Shown piece after piece: positions 36,944 to 47,751 of a stretch of DNA of 64,000 nt. Made by a program: the position numbers and the translations under genes. This DNA comes from Flaccisagitta enflata. Lineage: Eukaryota; Chaetognatha; Sagittoidea; Aphragmophora. The stretch's first letter is position 1. Each line of letters begins with the position of its first letter. The notes beneath the pieces were generated by a model. That model ran no database searches. It saw only the letters and a program-made list of their open reading frames with translations, and had not been told where the DNA came from. The DNA is taken from positions 26,040,001 to 26,104,000 of the forward strand of contig OZ231127.1 of NCBI GenBank assembly GCA_965153355.1, given 5' to 3'.

Positions 36944-38526
36944 CCCAAAAAATGAAAGCACATTCATTCTGTTTAAAGAGTCGATGTACACGAGGTCATT
37001 AGGTTGGTTAAGAATTCGCAGTTCTTTGGCGCGTAATCCATATATTAAATTTTCCTCTGTGACATATTCTAAACTTGAAAAAAGGAGATTTGCCAAGCAG
37101 TTGAAATTTACTCCTTTTTCTCTCACATATTTGCCTTCGACTTTTGCATAAGTAATGGGGCTATTATATAAGTGATTTTTCATAGAAGATAGCAAATTGA
37201 GGTAGTACTTGCTGTAATCCAAACTCATATAAAACTTGCTGTCACTTTTTGGGGAAATTACACTTCGCTCAGCATGAATGTAACCGAAACGGGCATTCTT
37301 TTTCATGAGGTTGTACAAACTGCTTGGTGGCGAGATGAGAGCTATGGAATTGTATTTGCAACATGAATGAAAATAGTATAGCTTTGACAATTGTGTGATG
37401 CTTTTAGCTTCGAATGTTGATAGAGATATCGAGAAGTTATCTGAAACTAGTTTGTCAAGCTGAAGAAAATCGGTCACGGCATTTTCTGTTTCAATTAGTG
37501 GCAAGTTCATTGAAGTAATGTCAAGAAAATGAAAACCGGTCAATGCTCCACTTATGATGATCTCTGTCAAATGATTTCTCAAAGTTTTGATTTTGATTTT
37601 TTCAGTCGCTGAAAATTGTTTGCAACTGTAGGCCAATAACGCCATCATCACATTATGGTTTAACACATCATTAGCTGCTGGAAGCATCAAAATGTTTTTG
37701 TGACCGATGTATGAAAGTGCAAAATTCTTCAAATTTCCCATTCTATTCTTGAGATTGGATTCAAATTGAAAGAAACCTTGGCAGTTTTCAGCTTCATCAT
37801 TTAAATGGTCAATTTCCCTCTGTAATGAAGCTAGAAAAGCTATGTTAGCACTAGTTCTTGTTTGCCTTTCATCTGGTAGCAAACTTAAAAATTTGAAAAT
37901 AAAAAATACTAGCTGTTGTATGGAATTAGCTGTATATGTTGTCTTAAATATGACACATCGATTGTGTGTTAAGGTGATGATAACTTCAAATGTTTGCCCG
38001 TTTGTGCTGTTTTGAATTAACACAAGCTTGTTATCATAGGTGAGATATGCGCCAAGACGGTCTTGACAGGCTGTCATGGTTAGTGGAAATGAAAACGGTG
38101 TATTAGGTATCGCCTCTAGTCCTTGATTTTGCCTACCGCATACCCGTAGTTGATGTCTGTGCAAATTATGCAGTTTGAAGAACTTTTTTCCACAAATACA
38201 AACATGGAGATTTTGGAAAATTGATGGGTTTGTAATGGCGTTAATATGAAACTTGGAATCTGAAACTTTGATTGCCTCGAAATTAAGAGTCTTTGAAAAT
38301 CTGTTTTGGATATACATAGGAATGAGACTATTAACTGTTGTGTTCATCGGAATTAAATCTCCTTTTTTGATTTTTTGTTTTTTCACAGTTTTTTTTATAT
38401 AAACTCTTATATTTCTCTGAATGAAGTTTTCCAAAAGATATAACTTATGTCTCAGTATTCCTGCTTCATTCATAACCTCCTGAATAGGTATATTTTCACT
38501 CAAGAGGAACTGGTAAAATTTTTTTT
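36944..38526 (-). CDS. DNA polymerase B, N-central part (exon 1)
   Basis: About 520 codons up to the donor at 36943. A zinc-finger-like CICGKKFFKLHNLHRHQLRVC lies about 105 residues in, as in related viral polymerases. A segment near the end (about 20 residues around YGLRAKELRI and VYIDS) matches the region that precedes the YWHGC cluster. I could not see clean 3'-5' exonuclease motifs. The frame is open upstream of its first ATG-like codon as far as the A7 run at 38530-38536, where the N-terminal piece ends in the neighbouring frame. Confidence 0.65.
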
Positions 38527-39246
38527 CTATTTTTTTGTGGTTTTATTATTCGGTTTCATTCTTAGGCCTTTTTTCTCTTGTAGATTTTCATCCATTAGAA
38601 CACTTATGGCTCTTATCATACACAAATTGTCAGGGCTTTTTCTTCCATTTCTTGCATTGCAACATGCTGTATACCCAAGAGCTCCGTAGACAATATTGGG
38701 AGTCTTGAGTATATTAAATTGTATTCCCAATAAATGCAAGTGAAAAAGCGAATATTTCGTAGACAGTTCCGTTCTGGCTGTATTGATGAGGTCAGGTATA
38801 TTGATACCTGCTAGTTTGGCGAATAAAACAGACCTTAACTGATCACTAGAGACCGTTTGAGCAGTATCGAAGTATAGATAGTTAGTTGACGCATACAACA
38901 AGGAATAAACGTCAGAATTTGCGTCGTATAATAAGAAAATAGGCGCGAGATTGAGTTCTAGGGACACATTTGAGAGAAATATGCTATAGATGCCTCGAAG
39001 GAAACGCATAAAGTAACAGTACTCACCCAAGTACTGACAAGTGTAGTTACTAACATTAATTCCAACGCCCCAACGAATCCTGATGTAGTTAGTAAGCAGA
39101 TTCACTTGTTCAACGTTACATTGCGATGAAAATTCATCCCAATATTGTAATATGCTTGGCAGTATGTTTGCATCGTATAAGGTAGCGACGTTATTTGGCG
39201 GGTGAATTTCGTTTGTTAAAATCGAATTAATTTCAAGAATGTTCAT
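38527..39246 (-). CDS. DNA polymerase B, N-terminal part
   Basis: ATG 39246 starts a 239-codon frame ending at the TAG at 38529-38527, immediately after ACA AAA AAA. A DNLCMIRAISV segment near the C-terminus resembles the Leu-Cys-x-x-Arg-Ala segment in N-terminal regions of Polinton/adintovirus polymerases, and the next piece in the −1 frame continues it plausibly. Whole polymerase 34860-39246 would be about 1270 residues, near the family's usual length. It replicates linear DNA from a terminal protein primer. Poly(T) runs at 39248-39277 and 39349-39377 lie upstream on this strand. Confidence 0.6.
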   Translation of the reverse strand: MNILEINSILTNEIHPPNNVATLYDANILPSILQYWDEFSSQCNVEQVNLLTNYIRIRWGVGINVSNYTCQYLGEYCYFMRFLRGIYSIFLSNVSLELNLAPIFLLYDANSDVYSLLYASTNYLYFDTAQTVSSDQLRSVLFAKLAGINIPDLINTARTELSTKYSLFHLHLLGIQFNILKTPNIVYGALGYTACCNARNGRKSPDNLCMIRAISVLMDENLQEKKGLRMKPNNKTTKK

Positions 39247-39761
39247 TTTTGAATTTTTTTTTTTTTTTTTTTTTTTGACAGAAATGAGTGTTTTTTTAAT
39301 TTTTAACTTTTTTGCTGACGCATTTCACGAGAAGTGTTTTTGGAATTGTTTTTTTTTTTTTTTTTTTTTTTTTTTGAGAGACATGGTGACGGTGGCATAT
39401 GAAGTGTTTTAAAGAGAATGAGGCAATGAGGCCAAAGTGGCCTCAGTAAACGGTTTTTTCTTCCTGAGAATGGGATAATAGATAGTTTGATTAGTGAAGT
39501 AATTGAGATAACTGATTGCCGCCAATATTCACACTATGTCAACCATACACAGGGTGTGTTTGGTAAAATGAAATCAGGAAGAATGTATGAAATTTAAAAT
39601 TTAGACAACGACGTTTAAAAGAATGAATGTTTATATAGGCAACGGAACAAAAAGGTAAAAAATGTGTGGAATAATAAAGTGGTTAATGAACCTTTTTGTC
39701 ACATGGCCTTTCTAATCACCAAATCCCAGGAGTAATAAAGGCAAAAAGCAAATGTGGTGGA

Positions 39762-40277
39762 TTAAATCTCATCCATTTCTATCAAATGGAGCAAGTTTTT
39801 TTTTCTAAGCTGATCGATGAGCTTAGAATAACGATTTAGACAACCGAAAGCCACGACCTTTTCATCCAATCTTTTTGATTGAATAGTTTCCATCCTTCTG
39901 TTCAAATGACCTAAAGCGTCTCTTCCTCCATCTTCAAGAGCCAATGCAAGGTTCATTTTCTGTAAGAGCGAATCTCTTTCTTCCCGTAGTGATTGGATCT
40001 CAAGAAGAAGATCCTCATTTTTGCCTTGTAAGGACTTCAGAGACCCCTTCACTTCATCTAATTTCAGTTTTAAGTGGTTTATTTTCAAATTGAGTGATAA
40101 CCTTTTTGCCGTTTTGGTTGTTAGTGATTTACGCACGTTGTTGCCGCTGGCTTGTTCCATGTTCGAGGTCAAGGGAATATAATCGGCATTAAAGTCCATC
40201 AAATGCGACATTTTTCTTTGTGATCCATTAAGAAAAATAATTACGGAAGAATAGTTACGGAAGAAGGCTTCATACAT
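39762..40277 (-). CDS. Coiled-coil protein, unknown
   Basis: Frame of 171 codons; an internal Met at about residue 23 (MSHLMDFNADY) is an equally good start, because the first ATG abuts a repeat element at 40283. Residues about 60-115 form a heptad-rich coil (KLKLDEVKGSLKSLQGKNED and following). No family recognised. Between this gene and the polymerase (39247-39761) there are only poly(T) runs and nothing else that I can name. Confidence 0.5.
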   Translation of the reverse strand: MYEAFFRNYSSVIIFLNGSQRKMSHLMDFNADYIPLTSNMEQASGNNVRKSLTTKTAKRLSLNLKINHLKLKLDEVKGSLKSLQGKNEDLLLEIQSLREERDSLLQKMNLALALEDGGRDALGHLNRRMETIQSKRLDEKVVAFGCLNRYSKLIDQLRKKNLLHLIEMDEI

Positions 40278-40282
40278 GGCTA

Positions 40283-40905
40283 TTTTAGTCGCTTTTTGAT
40301 GGGCAAGGAATATATGAAGAAACTTGCTTGATGGAAAGACGGACAGAAGGACGGACAGAAGGTAGATGGATGGATGGATGGACAGTTGGAAGGACGGACG
40401 GATGGACAGTAGGAAGGACGGACGGATGGACAGATGGACGGAAGGATGGACGGAAGGACGGACAGATAGCTAGATGGACGGAAGGACGAACGGATGGATG
40501 GGCGAGACGGACAGAAGGATGGACGGACGGAAGGAGCGACGAATAAAAGGATGGATGGACGGATGAATGGATGGTTGAATGGATGGACAGACAGACGGAC
40601 GGACGGACTGACGGAGAGATGGATGGATGGACCGATGGAAGCACGGACGGTTGGAAGGACGGACGGAAGGACGGACGTATGGACAGTAGGTAGGACGGAC
40701 GGATGAATGGAAGGAAGGACGGTTGGAAAGATGAATGGACAGACGGAAGGACGGACGTATGGACAGTAGATAGGACGGACGGATGAATGGAAGGAAGGAC
40801 GGATGAATAGACGGATAGACGGACAAATGCACTTAAAAATACATGTGATAAGCGAATGATGGACGCATATAGTTAGGTGTAGAGTCGTGTGATAATCGAC
40901 TAAAA
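40283..40905. mobile_element. Hairpin element with expanded GGAC/GGAT core
   Basis: TTTTAGTCGC at 40286 and CGACTAAAA at about 40898 are inverted ends, with GTGTAGAGTCGTGTGATAAT just before the right end. About 500 bp of GGACGGAC/GGATGGAT repeats fill the interior. It separates two virus-like genes and encodes nothing; Pro-Ser-Val-Arg and Asp-Gly-Arg frames are artefacts. Confidence 0.7.
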
Positions 40906-40990
40906 TAAGATATACATAGTGATTTTGATAATCAACCATGAAAGAAATCAATAACAACTAATGAACACAATTTCCAGGGCCATAATTGTT

Positions 40991-42950
40991 TCAGTTATCA
41001 TCACTTTCTGATTCTGAAGAGGATGATAAGTGACGTGGCTGTTGATTGCTCATTGCAAAATCGTATTTCACAAAAAAGTCATCTTTTTCCTCGTCATATG
41101 CGTCGATCTCAAAAATGGACTCAAAATGTCGCGCGTACAAGGCCAAAATAATCTCCGGACCAATCTTACATGGCGGAGGCCTCATAAATAAACCATCCGA
41201 GGGTAGAGGCATCCCAACATTTATAATGGGCACTCTCAGTTCCAAAACGTAGGCCCTTGTTTGAAAAAAGAGAGCATAAGAATAGACACTTTTTTTAGTA
41301 GTTCACTAAGCGAATATATACCCCACTATATTGGTCCGTCGGTCAGTCGGTTTGTCGGTTGGCTGTGCTTTTGTATTTTAAGAAAATAAATGTAAAGTTC
41401 CAATAAAAATAAACGAACCTATTCAGGAGAGCCAATTTGTCAACCAAATTGTCACAGAGGTCAATAATTCGAATATTACTGGTGGCAACAAAACCAAGTT
41501 GTGAATTTAAGAGGACGGGATTCTTTGACTTGATGTTGACCTATAATTTTGATATTTTGAGATAGGGAATTACCCTAAAAAATCCCTTCATGGTTGAATA
41601 TATAAACATATGATTGGAGTTACCGACTTACGGTCCGAAGGAAAGTCAGATGAACGGACCGACGGACCGACGGACGGACGGAAGGACAGAAATTTAAACC
41701 AACCGTCTGCTCTTCATTTCCCCATAACTTCAAAATTTTGGAACGATTGAAACCGCGATCAAATTCACTTAAAAATTCAAAAAAAAAAATAAAGTCAAAA
41801 AAAAAAAAGAAAACAAGGCCGGATACACAGTTACCGAAGTCGCGTGCGGGTGCGTAGGGACCATATTTAGGGTAACCAGATCATTTGGGCAGGAGCAGTA
41901 AGGTAAAAGAAAAAAAAATTATAAAAAAGAATAAAGTGTAATTAACCGACCAACCGACCTACCGACCGACCTACCGACCGACGGACAAAGCGGGATGTAG
42001 AGTTGCGAGCACGCGACTATAAATCAGTTTTACATAAAGAGTGAATTTGGCATTTTCAGTTATGGAATACTTATCTTGGGTAACCAAATTAAAAGGACCA
42101 ATAATAGAACTGAGTGAAAATTGAGAACTTTCTTCAGTTATAGATGTAGAACACATACATCCAGAAATAAGGTTCATAAGACCTAAATTTGGAAAAGATA
42201 AAAAAGTATGACAGAAAGCAGTGGTTATGCTACTAACGAAGGTGGGCAGGGGTACTGTTAAAGGTTGGGTTTATCTTTAAAATGAGAAATAAAAAAAAAT
42301 TTAACCTGTTTTGAAAGTGTCCGATTGACCAGATAGATATAAACAATTTTTTTTTCTCATCGGAGTGGTTGGGATATTTGAGCTGGAAATGTCGTCCTCA
42401 CCATTACAGACCAATTTTTTAGTATCCATAAAGAAATATAGAAATTTGAGGAGCCTCTTTGTAGGTATGCCGTTTTTGTAAAAGAATTCCTTTAAGTTGA
42501 AAAACAAAAAAATTGTCATATGCGGGGATAAAGTATTATCGGGTAGGGGCATTTATGTCATAAGTCCCAAAACATTTTTTTACCTCAAGCCATTCAATAC
42601 AGGGTGTTAGGCTGCGATCCTGCTTTTTTAACTCGAAGGCTTCTTTGAATAAAAAAAGGATTTTGCTTGTGTAGCTCATTTTGTTCATCCTAAACACGTG
42701 CTCATAAGCAATACTATCAAAAATAGCCGATGCCATTGCCTCCCATTGAAGACCATAACAGCAAAGAATCGCCTCCCATTCTTCTTCTTTAAGATTTTTT
42801 TTAAGATCCTGGACGCATCTTACTCCTTTTCGTTTTATAAATTCTTTCAACCATCGCCATTTCTCTTTTTTTTTCCTGATGTAGACAGAGACACAGACAG
42901 AAAAATAAATATAGAGTGAGAGAGAGAGAGAGACAGAGAGAAAGAGAAAC

Positions 42951-42987
<37 letters not shown>

Positions 42988-43755
42988 GCGGCGAGAGCGA
43001 GCGAGCGAGTGAACGAGCGAGCGAAGCAGCGAGCGAGCGAGGGAGCGAGCGAGCGAGTGAGCGAGTGAGCGAACGTCATTGCGCGAGATTGAGTTGGAGC
43101 ATATTCAACATCGACCCCTCCCTGGAAAGCTAATTACATGTGCATTCTATTTAAGCACATTTCAATGGCAAACGGGTAGATTATCTTACTCTGTTCCTTC
43201 ATTCGATGGTGGTGAAACAAATTCGATTGCGTCTTGCCCATCATTCACACCTTCCCCAAAATAACTTGGTGTAACATTGCCAGAGGCGAGATGAAGGCGT
43301 TTTAAGGTCTCATAATCGCAAAATTCCAGGCAATTTTGATCTAGAGGGGCTGTTATGTCTGCCAACCTATCAACCATCAAACGAGTGATTTTGTCTGTAC
43401 TGTCAGTCAGTGTTCCCGCATTTGATTGAAAGCCCTCGAAACCAAAAGTCGATGATATCACGCTCTCTATGGCCTTGAAATCAATGAGTACATTAATTTT
43501 TTTCAAGTGTTCATTCCAACAGTAACGATTTGTTATAACTCCTTTTAAGACCTTGTCCAATAACCGGAGCATCAATTGTATCTTTTGGTTCGTGCGGTTC
43601 ATTGGACAAGGAAAAAATGCGTGGACATGTTCTTTTTCATGTTCCTCATCGTGGGTTGGATGATACACGATGAGAATAGGTAGTTGAGAGAGAAATGAGT
43701 AGAGCTCATACATTGAATTGACTTGCAAAAAAGTTAAACAGCTCACTCCAAACAA
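40991..43755 (-). CDS. Superfamily 3 helicase (NS1/Rep-like), six exons
   Basis: Exons with GT-AG ends and matching phases: 43755-43190, 42875-42584, 42489-42306, 42182-42034, 41540-41419 and 41255-40991. Exon 3 ends with a Walker A-like KKNCLYLSGQSDTFKT (family Gly-x4-Gly-Lys-Thr; the second Gly is Phe here). Exon 5 carries a motif C-like GFVATSNI. Exon 4 has a weak acidic candidate for motif B. The ends of exon 6 are acidic/serine-rich. Exon 1 has EHEKEHVHAFFP, a His-x-His in hydrophobic surroundings as in HUH nucleases, and a later YCWNEHLKK. The combination suggests a parvovirus/bidnavirus NS1-like replication initiator-helicase. Exon 1 is open upstream to about 43835 without a clear start. 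Intron 1 holds (GA)n and (GCGA)n arrays; intron 4 holds a hairpin element. Confidence 0.55.
41811..42020 (+). mobile_element. GACC-hairpin element in helicase intron 4
   Basis: GGCCGGATACACAGTTACCG start, a GACCGACC core, and GGGATGTAGAGTTGCGAGCACGCG with ACTATAAA. It lies between helicase exons 4 and 5. On the helicase strand the hairpin follows 14 bases after the donor at 42033, so its insertion changed the intron and may have cost coding sequence. Confidence 0.75.
42917..43076. repeat. (GA)n and (GCGA)n arrays in helicase intron 1
   Basis: Purine repeats followed by GCGAGCGAGC repeats, all inside the intron 42876-43189. Same motif combination as the capsid introns and 46100-46215. Confidence 0.95.
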
Positions 43756-44040
43756 AAATAGAAAGCCAGCGTCTTTTTCGCCATTTTGATATATATGAAA
43801 ACTTGAGATAAAAGTTTTTTGATAATATGTTAACTAACACCAAAAATGATCATGACGGACAAAAGAAGTCTTGTTTATAAAACGATCACCATAATTGAAA
43901 TAATGATGAGAAAATATAATTATTGATTAAAAACATCTAAATATCTACAAAGCGGTAAGCATGCATATATAATCATCCAACTGAAACTCAAAATAGTTTG
44001 TATGATGTAGATCATCACACATTAGTCAGTCGCATGTGAC

Positions 44041-45859
44041 TCAGATTGGGGTGATACCCTCATGAGTGATCCGGTAGCGGTACATGGAATTCACTTTCAC
44101 CTCGGTTTCGGCCAACCATCTATCGATTTTCAAACGCTCTTGCTTTTTCGTGGGACTCATCAACAGGTAATCATCATCTTCTTGGACAAATTTCCTCTTA
44201 TTGGACTCCTTGGCCTTTTTCCAATACCAAGTCTGATTGACCGTTTTCCTGGATACTTGCTGCTTTGATTTGACATACTGATGATTTTCGACCGCCATTT
44301 GTAAGCCCCACAAATGGAAAGCTTTTGCCCTTTCGTACTGATTAATGGCAGCTTCCAACTCATCATCCTCGTGGTAGAAGTAAAACTGCAACAAAGACTG
44401 ATCCATGGAGGTTGACTTTTCCTGGTATCCATCTTTTTTCTTCAAGGCTTGTTCGTGGTATGGGTCGATAACGCTTATCCTATCGGACCATCCGCGTCCA
44501 TTTCCACTTTCTTTTGAGCTGTTACCGCCACTACCTCCGTTTTCCTTATCGAATTCTCCATTGTTGGCGTCGCTAGCGCCGCCATTTGCACCATTCGCGC
44601 CATTACCGCCACCGTTGTCGTCATTTCCGCCATTATTGGCGTCATTTCCGTCATCGTTGGAGCCATGTTGTTCCTCTTCCTCCTCTTCGTTTTCCTCTTC
44701 CTCTTCTTTCTCCTCTTCCTCCTCTTCTCCCTCTTCACCGTCGGCGTCGTTGCCGGCGTCGTTGTTGTCGTCATTCGAGGCGTCGTTGGCGTGATTCATC
44801 GGGTTGTCGGCGTGATTCGCCAGGTCGCCGGCGTCGTCATTCGCCGGGACGCCGGCGTCGTTATTCGCCGGGACGCCGACTGCGTAATTCGCCCCTTCAT
44901 CGGCGGCGTGATTCGCTCGTTGATCGGCGGCGTTATACCGCCCTCCGTCGGCGGCGTTATTCTTCGTCGGCGGCGTTATTCCGCCCTTCGTCGGCGGCGG
45001 CGTTCGGCAGCGTTCCCGTCGGCATAACCGCCCTTCGTCGGCGATCGGCGCGTGAGAGTCGGCGGCTTCGGTCGGCGGCGTGATTCGGCCCTTCGTCGGC
45101 GGCGTGATTCGGCCCTTCGTCGGCGCCATCTTCAGGTTCCACGACGTCAATAATTTCCACGCTTTCATCTCCTTCCTGTTCATCTTCATTTTCCAAGATG
45201 GAAATAACTGGATTACTCCATAAATCCTCGATTGTACTCTCCATGTACGTTTCGTTGTGGAGATTCGGTTTCCCACCACAGGCAATGCGATCCATTTCCC
45301 GTTGAAGCCGCGATTCCAATCGATCCCTATTGGATTCCCAAGCGAACGCACTCGGACCTTCGGCATAAATGCATGGAGACTTAAATGGTGTCTCCGACCC
45401 ATCGTAAAAGATTTCGGTACTTGGATCGTGGTCCTCGCTCTCGATGACGACTCTTGGCGACATGTAAGTATGCAGACAAGTTTCTTTTTCAATATAAAGT
45501 TCGCTCAAGCGGGTTCTGCAAACGTACAAGCCGGAAGAACACCTCATTTCGTTCATGTAGCGGGTCCTCGACTCATCATTGTGGGTGGCCACCGCTTTTC
45601 TCGCATACCAACACCTTACGGTTTCGGCTGCCTCCATCGAATTCATTCGCAATAAGCTCATCATGGCTTCCACTCTCGCATAGAATGGATGAAGTTTTAA
45701 GCTGCAAATTGGCGCTTCATGGACATTGCGAGCAGAGCTACTGATGCAGTGGGCGATATTGAAGATGTATCTTATGGCAAAACCATAAGTGTCTTCGGCT
45801 GTCTCAAACAAATACGCAAAGGGTGAGTGACAATACAAGCAACCAGCCGCACGATTCAT
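44041..45859 (-). CDS. Acidic low-complexity protein, frame switch in minisatellite
   Basis: ATG 45859 starts a frame with a Cys-rich beginning (AAGCLYCHSPFAYLF) and about 230 residues of ordinary composition. It then enters a minisatellite (about 45120-44790, repeated Ala-Ala-Asp-Glu-Gly) and stops at 44957. A second frame through the same repeat reads the same Ala-Ala-Asp-Glu motif. It continues into an Asn/Asp/Gly-rich region, a Glu-rich run and a normal-looking C-terminus ending at 44041 (contains WYWKKAKESNKRKFVQEDDD). I take them as one gene whose frame was shifted by repeat-length change. No family recognised. The stretch 43840-44040 shows nothing. Confidence 0.45.
44780..45125. repeat. 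Minisatellite (CGTCGGCGGCGTGATTCG type)
   Basis: Degenerate 15-33 base GC-rich units rich in CGGC and GGCGT. It differs strongly in composition from the AT-rich neighbours and causes the frame change in the gene at 44041-45859. Confidence 0.8.
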
Positions 45860-46082
45860 TGTTTTTGTTTAAAAAGTGAAATCTATAAGGAAAAATCAAT
45901 ATTGGAAATTTTTAATATTTGGAAATTTGAACAATCACAAAGAAACGATGAACCCCAACGATTATTCACGATTCATTCACGTACAGGAAATGTTTATGTA
46001 TTGTACAAGCCTTTAAACAGCTCTTTGGACGTTTCTCTTAATTTATTTTCGTCGTATGAGTCATCATGGCGAATCGTAACGC

Positions 46083-46096
46083 CTCCGTCAAATGCT

Positions 46097-46160
<64 letters not shown>

Positions 46161-46246
46161 GAGCGAGCGCGAGCGAGCCGCGACGCGGCAGCGGCCGGTG
46201 AGCGCGCGAGTGAGCGGCAGTGTCAGCGACGAAGAGAGTAGAGAGA

Positions 46247-46300
<54 letters not shown>
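46083..46300. repeat. (GA)n, GCGAGC and (GA)n arrays
   Basis: Two GA arrays (46100-46155 and 46249-46298) around a GC-rich GAGCGAGCGCGAGCG block. Intergenic between two minus-strand genes. Confidence 0.95.
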
Positions 46301-46302
<2 letters not shown>

Positions 46303-46314
46303 AGGACAGAGGCA

Positions 46315-47751
46315 TTACATGGTGTTGCTCTTCTTGCAAGTCACGGCTAGAACGGAAAGTACATTATCATACTTCAAGTGGCGTTTTGAGACCACCTTTG
46401 TGACTTGGTTTTTCAAAAACCCATGAATATTCAATAAATGTTGAAAAAACTCGGTTGCATTTGGATATACATTGTCACACTTGTTGCATTCTAACGGGGA
46501 TGCATCTATCTCTAACAGGTGGGCTCTCATGTGCAATTTCAGATCTGCCAAATACACAAGCTGATTGCAAACGGAACAAAATGTTAACTCATTTTTATGA
46601 CTACTGAGCACATGTTGACTCAATTCAAATAAATTGTCAGAGTGATGGGAACACAGGACACAAGACCACTCTCCGCATCCAAGTTCTTGAAGAAATGGCT
46701 TCATTTTAGGACACATGTTAAGTAAGTGAAATTTCAAGTTAGAATTGCTAAGCTTGTTACATGACTTACAGCAAAGGATGCAGCTATTCTTTAATAAAAT
46801 ATTAGAATATTCCCCTTCCAAACTAAAATCGTGGAGTTGCGACTTACGTTGAATACGGACCGGCTCGCGAGGTTGCTGTTGTTTGTTTGTTTTTAATGAT
46901 GTTGTTTGCGACACCATTTTTTGCGCCTTTACTAGGCGCGAAACTGCGCTGGTTGACTCATCAAGAGGCCTCTTTCCAACTTTCCCTTTTCCCTTTTTGA
47001 CATAATCGATGCCATCATCTGCCACATGATTTGCCACTTTGTTTCCACCCTCTCCCTCTGAAGACGATTTGAATGGACTAATTGCTTCAACGACTGGCCT
47101 ATATATGGATCCAGAAGAAGGCCCTTTCTCCTTATTCGACGACGCTTCAAATCTCTCACTCACGAGTTTAAATTCGTCATCATCATTCATTTGTGATTGA
47201 AGGTCACATTCTGTAGTCGAGGGTACAAAGAGTTGGGTAGAAACCAAAGATGTGGATGTACTTGCAGAAGTACATGCAGATGTCCCTAGAGATGTCCCTA
47301 CAGATGTCCCTCCAGATGTCCCTACAGTAGATCCTTGTTCTGCATTCAACTTTGACCCAACACCCGAAACGGTCGTCGCGGTCTCTCCACCATCTTGGAT
47401 CTCGGAATCGGTCGTCATCGCAGGTGCATCTTCAACTACATTTGCATCGGCATTGGTTGGAGTGAGGGGGGGGTTTGATTGTGTCATATTATCCATTACA
47501 TTTGGAGGCTGTGTAACTTGCGCATTACTTGGCACCAAATTTTCCACTGGGCATTGATTCTCTCCCTGTTTTTGAGATGCCAAGGGTTGTTTCTGATTAT
47601 TTGCGTCATCTTTTTCAGGACTGAACAATTCACTGCTCGAATTCATTTCATTTACATCTGTTTCCCCATCCTTTGATTTTTTCATTTCCTGACTGTTTTT
47701 TTCAGCGGCGTGGCTGTCTGGAATATCACTCTCAAAGCTTGAACTGCTCAT
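46315..47751 (-). CDS. C2H2 zinc-finger protein
   Basis: 478 codons from ATG 47751 to the stop at 46315. The N-terminal 300 residues are Ser/Thr/Asn-rich and probably disordered, with a short repeat of Thr-Ser-x-Gly (near residue 145-165) from a 12-base minisatellite, and basic patches (KKGKGKVGKRP). The C-terminal 170 residues have four Cys2His2-like units, e.g. CSVCNQLVYLADLKLHMRAH and CNKCDNVYPNATEFFQHLLN. A DNA- or RNA-binding regulator is likely. Its ATG overlaps the TGA of the upstream gene as ATGA. Origin, host or viral, is not clear. Confidence 0.6.
   Translation of the reverse strand: MSSSSFESDIPDSHAAEKNSQEMKKSKDGETDVNEMNSSSELFSPEKDDANNQKQPLASQKQGENQCPVENLVPSNAQVTQPPNVMDNMTQSNPPLTPTNADANVVEDAPAMTTDSEIQDGGETATTVSGVGSKLNAEQGSTVGTSGGTSVGTSLGTSACTSASTSTSLVSTQLFVPSTTECDLQSQMNDDDEFKLVSERFEASSNKEKGPSSGSIYRPVVEAISPFKSSSEGEGGNKVANHVADDGIDYVKKGKGKVGKRPLDESTSAVSRLVKAQKMVSQTTSLKTNKQQQPREPVRIQRKSQLHDFSLEGEYSNILLKNSCILCCKSCNKLSNSNLKFHLLNMCPKMKPFLQELGCGEWSCVLCSHHSDNLFELSQHVLSSHKNELTFCSVCNQLVYLADLKLHMRAHLLEIDASPLECNKCDNVYPNATEFFQHLLNIHGFLKNQVTKVVSKRHLKYDNVLSVLAVTCKKSNTM

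Noticed and set aside
36970-37300. An Asp-Tyr-Ser-Lys-Tyr-Tyr segment in polymerase exon 1 as catalytic motif A
   Set aside because: It precedes the YWHGC-type cluster, whereas in this polymerase group motif A follows that cluster; the candidate in exon 2 has the right order and spacing.
40280-40957. Pro-Ser-Val-Arg-rich long frame
   Set aside because: Derived from the GGAC/GGAT core of a hairpin element.
45827-46201. Plus-strand 124-codon frame
   Set aside because: Antisense to the acidic-protein gene start and then runs into (GA)n.
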